Source: a virus. From it: DNA of 59,881 nt. Shown piece by piece: positions 58,648 through 59,881 of this stretch. Made by a program: the position numbers and the translations under genes. Each line of letters starts with the position of its first letter. Positions within the stretch are counted from its first letter, which is position 1. The notes below the pieces were generated by a model, which did not search any database, had not been told where the DNA came from, and was given only the letters and a program-made list of their open reading frames with translations. Where the stretch lies: positions 1 to 59,881 of IMG/VR virus record IMGVR_UViG_3300046001_001163; one strand, 5' to 3'.

Positions 58648-59211
58648 CTAGTTGGCGGTTGCGCTATAGCTGACACTAAGCGTATCGCCTGACGTTACAG
58701 TTTTAGACCCTGCAGTAAAGTCACCCGCACTGAATAAAGTGCCTGTAGTGTTGTCAATAGTAGCCGAACCCCCAATGTTAATAAAGCAACCCGCAATAGT
58801 ACCAGAGCCTGTCATTGTAAATACAACAGGAGTAGACGTAGCTTTAACCCCCGCAGATGCTGCGCCAAAGACTGGTGTTTTACGAGTACCCGAATACGTA
58901 GGAGCATTTGCTAATCCTACTTCTAACCATGTGTGTGACGCTTGAGTATCAGCTACATCAGCTGTACCTGTACCTTTAAGTCCCATAACAACAGCACCGC
59001 CAGCGGTGTTACCTAACACGGTGTCCATAGTAAAGTTCTTACCGACAGTAGTTACTAGATTGCCAATAACGTCAGCCCATTTAAGAACGCCAAATCTATC
59101 ATGGCATATTACTTCATAAGTTCCGTGTAGGCTCATAGACTCTTCATAACTTGCTCCACGATCTACTGAGGCAGAACAGCTATCACCTACATTTGTTTTT
59201 TCATTATGCAT
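58648..59211 (-). CDS. Structural protein, 187 aa
   Basis: A protein with a charged start (MHNEKTNVGDSCSASVDRGA) and a GTYEVICHDRFGVLKWADVI stretch, then a Gly/Thr/Ala-rich beta domain (VVMGLKGTGTADVADTQASH). It resembles phage structural proteins with W-E-D-x-I and a closing TVTSGDTLSVSYSA, probably a head or tail accessory protein. AAGGAATT precedes the start. Function unknown. Confidence 0.65.
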   Translation of the reverse strand: MHNEKTNVGDSCSASVDRGASYEESMSLHGTYEVICHDRFGVLKWADVIGNLVTTVGKNFTMDTVLGNTAGGAVVMGLKGTGTADVADTQASHTWLEVGLANAPTYSGTRKTPVFGAASAGVKATSTPVVFTMTGSGTIAGCFINIGGSATIDNTTGTLFSAGDFTAGSKTVTSGDTLSVSYSATAN

Positions 59212-59220
59212 TTTAATTCC

Positions 59221-59640
59221 TTAAGATATTCGTATAACAGCTGTTGTAGCTGTAGCTGGTGGGAAGGTAACTGTAAATGTACCTGATGCAGTCTTGTCTG
59301 AACCAAAGTCTAAAACAGCTACAGCGGCATTAGTTGTACTATTATATATTAAAGCTCCACGAGATAGGAAGCTAGATGCTGACCATGAGACGTTATTAAA
59401 TGATATGTAAGCTGTTGAGCCTGAACTAGCAGGTGCTATAGGTGTTAATACATTGCCCCCTGCGACATACCCTGTCCCAACTACTTCATTTAAAGTTGTA
59501 TAAACTAAAGTTGCCGCATTGAGGTCCGCATTAGCTGTATATAAAGCTATCTTATATACATAGGGTGTACCAACAGCAAAGTTCTCTAAGCCACTTAGCA
59601 GTTTTTGTTTAAAAATAGTAGTCTGACCTTGAACTATCAT
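59221..59640 (-). CDS. Hypothetical structural protein, 139 aa
   Basis: A protein low in charge with IFKQKLLSGLENFAVGTPYV and GDKTASGTF-like closing strands (DFGSDKTASGTFTVTFPPAT). Beta-rich composition and location after the adaptor suggest a tail accessory protein. The start overlaps the adaptor stop by ATGA. I do not recognise a family with confidence. Confidence 0.6.
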   Translation of the reverse strand: MIVQGQTTIFKQKLLSGLENFAVGTPYVYKIALYTANADLNAATLVYTTLNEVVGTGYVAGGNVLTPIAPASSGSTAYISFNNVSWSASSFLSRGALIYNSTTNAAVAVLDFGSDKTASGTFTVTFPPATATTAVIRIS

Positions 59641-59881
59641 AAGCTGCTATAAGGTAGTTTAGTTTGATTGTTTCTGTACGAGTCACCTCTCTCTAAACCA
59701 TCACCAAGACGTTTCAGTTGACCTAGGGCTTCTTGATACTTTTGTTCGTAGTACCCTACCATATCTGCTTCACCTTTCATAAAAATCATAGCTTCACGCA
59801 TAGCGCCGTATAACAATACAGGATCATAATTATCACCTAACCAACTGGTACCTGATGCGTTTGATATTGAGGTTACAGTTA
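59637..59881 (-). CDS. Partial SU10-like head-tail adaptor
   Basis: Only the C-terminal ~80 residues lie in the window; the start is beyond position 59881. The visible part SNASGTSWLGDNYDPVLLYG, AMREAMIFMKGEADMVGYYE and QKYQEALGQLKRLGDGLERG is the typical end of phage head-tail adaptor proteins of the SU10/gp6-like kind (LLYGAxxEAxxFMKGExDxxxxYxxxYxEAL). It connects the portal to the tail. Encoded right before tail genes, it continues the head module that leaves the window at position 1. Confidence 0.68.
   Translation of the reverse strand, partial: TVTSISNASGTSWLGDNYDPVLLYGAMREAMIFMKGEADMVGYYEQKYQEALGQLKRLGDGLERGDSYRNNQTKLPYSSL

Noticed and set aside
1-59881. tRNA genes, integrase, phage RNA polymerase
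   Set aside because: No cloverleaf with TTC-type arm, no tyrosine or serine recombinase motif and no single-subunit polymerase motif seen on reading through; absence in the missing part cannot be judged.

Overview
The window is most of the genome of a tailed double-stranded DNA phage (Caudoviricetes), most likely with a podovirus-like virion. The evidence is a terminase pair, a long portal, an HK97-fold-type capsid gene, an SU10-like adaptor fragment, several very large internal (ejection-type) virion proteins, and no tape measure or tail-sheath gene. The base composition is AT-rich. A nested i-spanin/o-spanin pair and a GH108 endolysin point to a Gram-negative host; nothing narrows the host further. 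No integrase, RNA polymerase, tRNA or CRISPR array is visible.

Layout. (1) 1-10.85 kb, minus strand: head module read from terS through terL, portal, a small membrane protein, a GroES-like co-chaperonin, scaffold and major capsid protein to minor structural genes. A terminator and an HNH endonuclease gene follow the capsid gene. (2) 10.85-15.0 kb: a divergent control region with two near-identical promoters, palindromic TGGACA-NN-TGTCCA sites, two terminators, about 1.2 kb of non-coding repeat-rich DNA that looks like a replication origin or master control region, a gene with three HTH-like repeats, and 15-bp tandem iterons. (3) 15.0-36.05 kb, plus strand: early and replication genes. These include a DUF3150-like / MoxR AAA+ ATPase / HExxH-VWA cassette, a run of overlapping tiny genes (VRR-NUC nuclease, DksA/TraR-like zinc finger, DUF3310), then PolA, a Cas4/RecB-like nuclease, a SNF2-type helicase, a probable ssDNA-binding protein and a primase-helicase. 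(4) 36.05-59.88 kb, minus strand: the rest of the late operon, from the adaptor at the window end through fibres, GIY-YIG endonuclease, holin, Rz/Rz1, endolysin, tail proteins and three large internal virion proteins, ending in a 2243-residue polyvalent protein.

How it fits together. The two minus-strand blocks read as one late transcription unit, terS towards position 1, then from 59.88 kb down to 36.05 kb. The window ends therefore probably lie close together in the genome, but direct joining restores neither truncated end gene, so some sequence is missing between them. Early genes start from the 11-15 kb control region using sigma70-like promoters and share a distinctive ACAATG start context. 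DNA replication would use PolA (with Leu at the residue matching E. coli 762), the SNF2 helicase and the primase-helicase, probably from the repeat-rich region. Less ordinary signals are the palindrome family in the early region, an early-region-restricted ACTGGCATC word, the iterons beside the HTH-repeat gene, the AAA+/VWA cassette, and a portal with an extra C-terminal domain.
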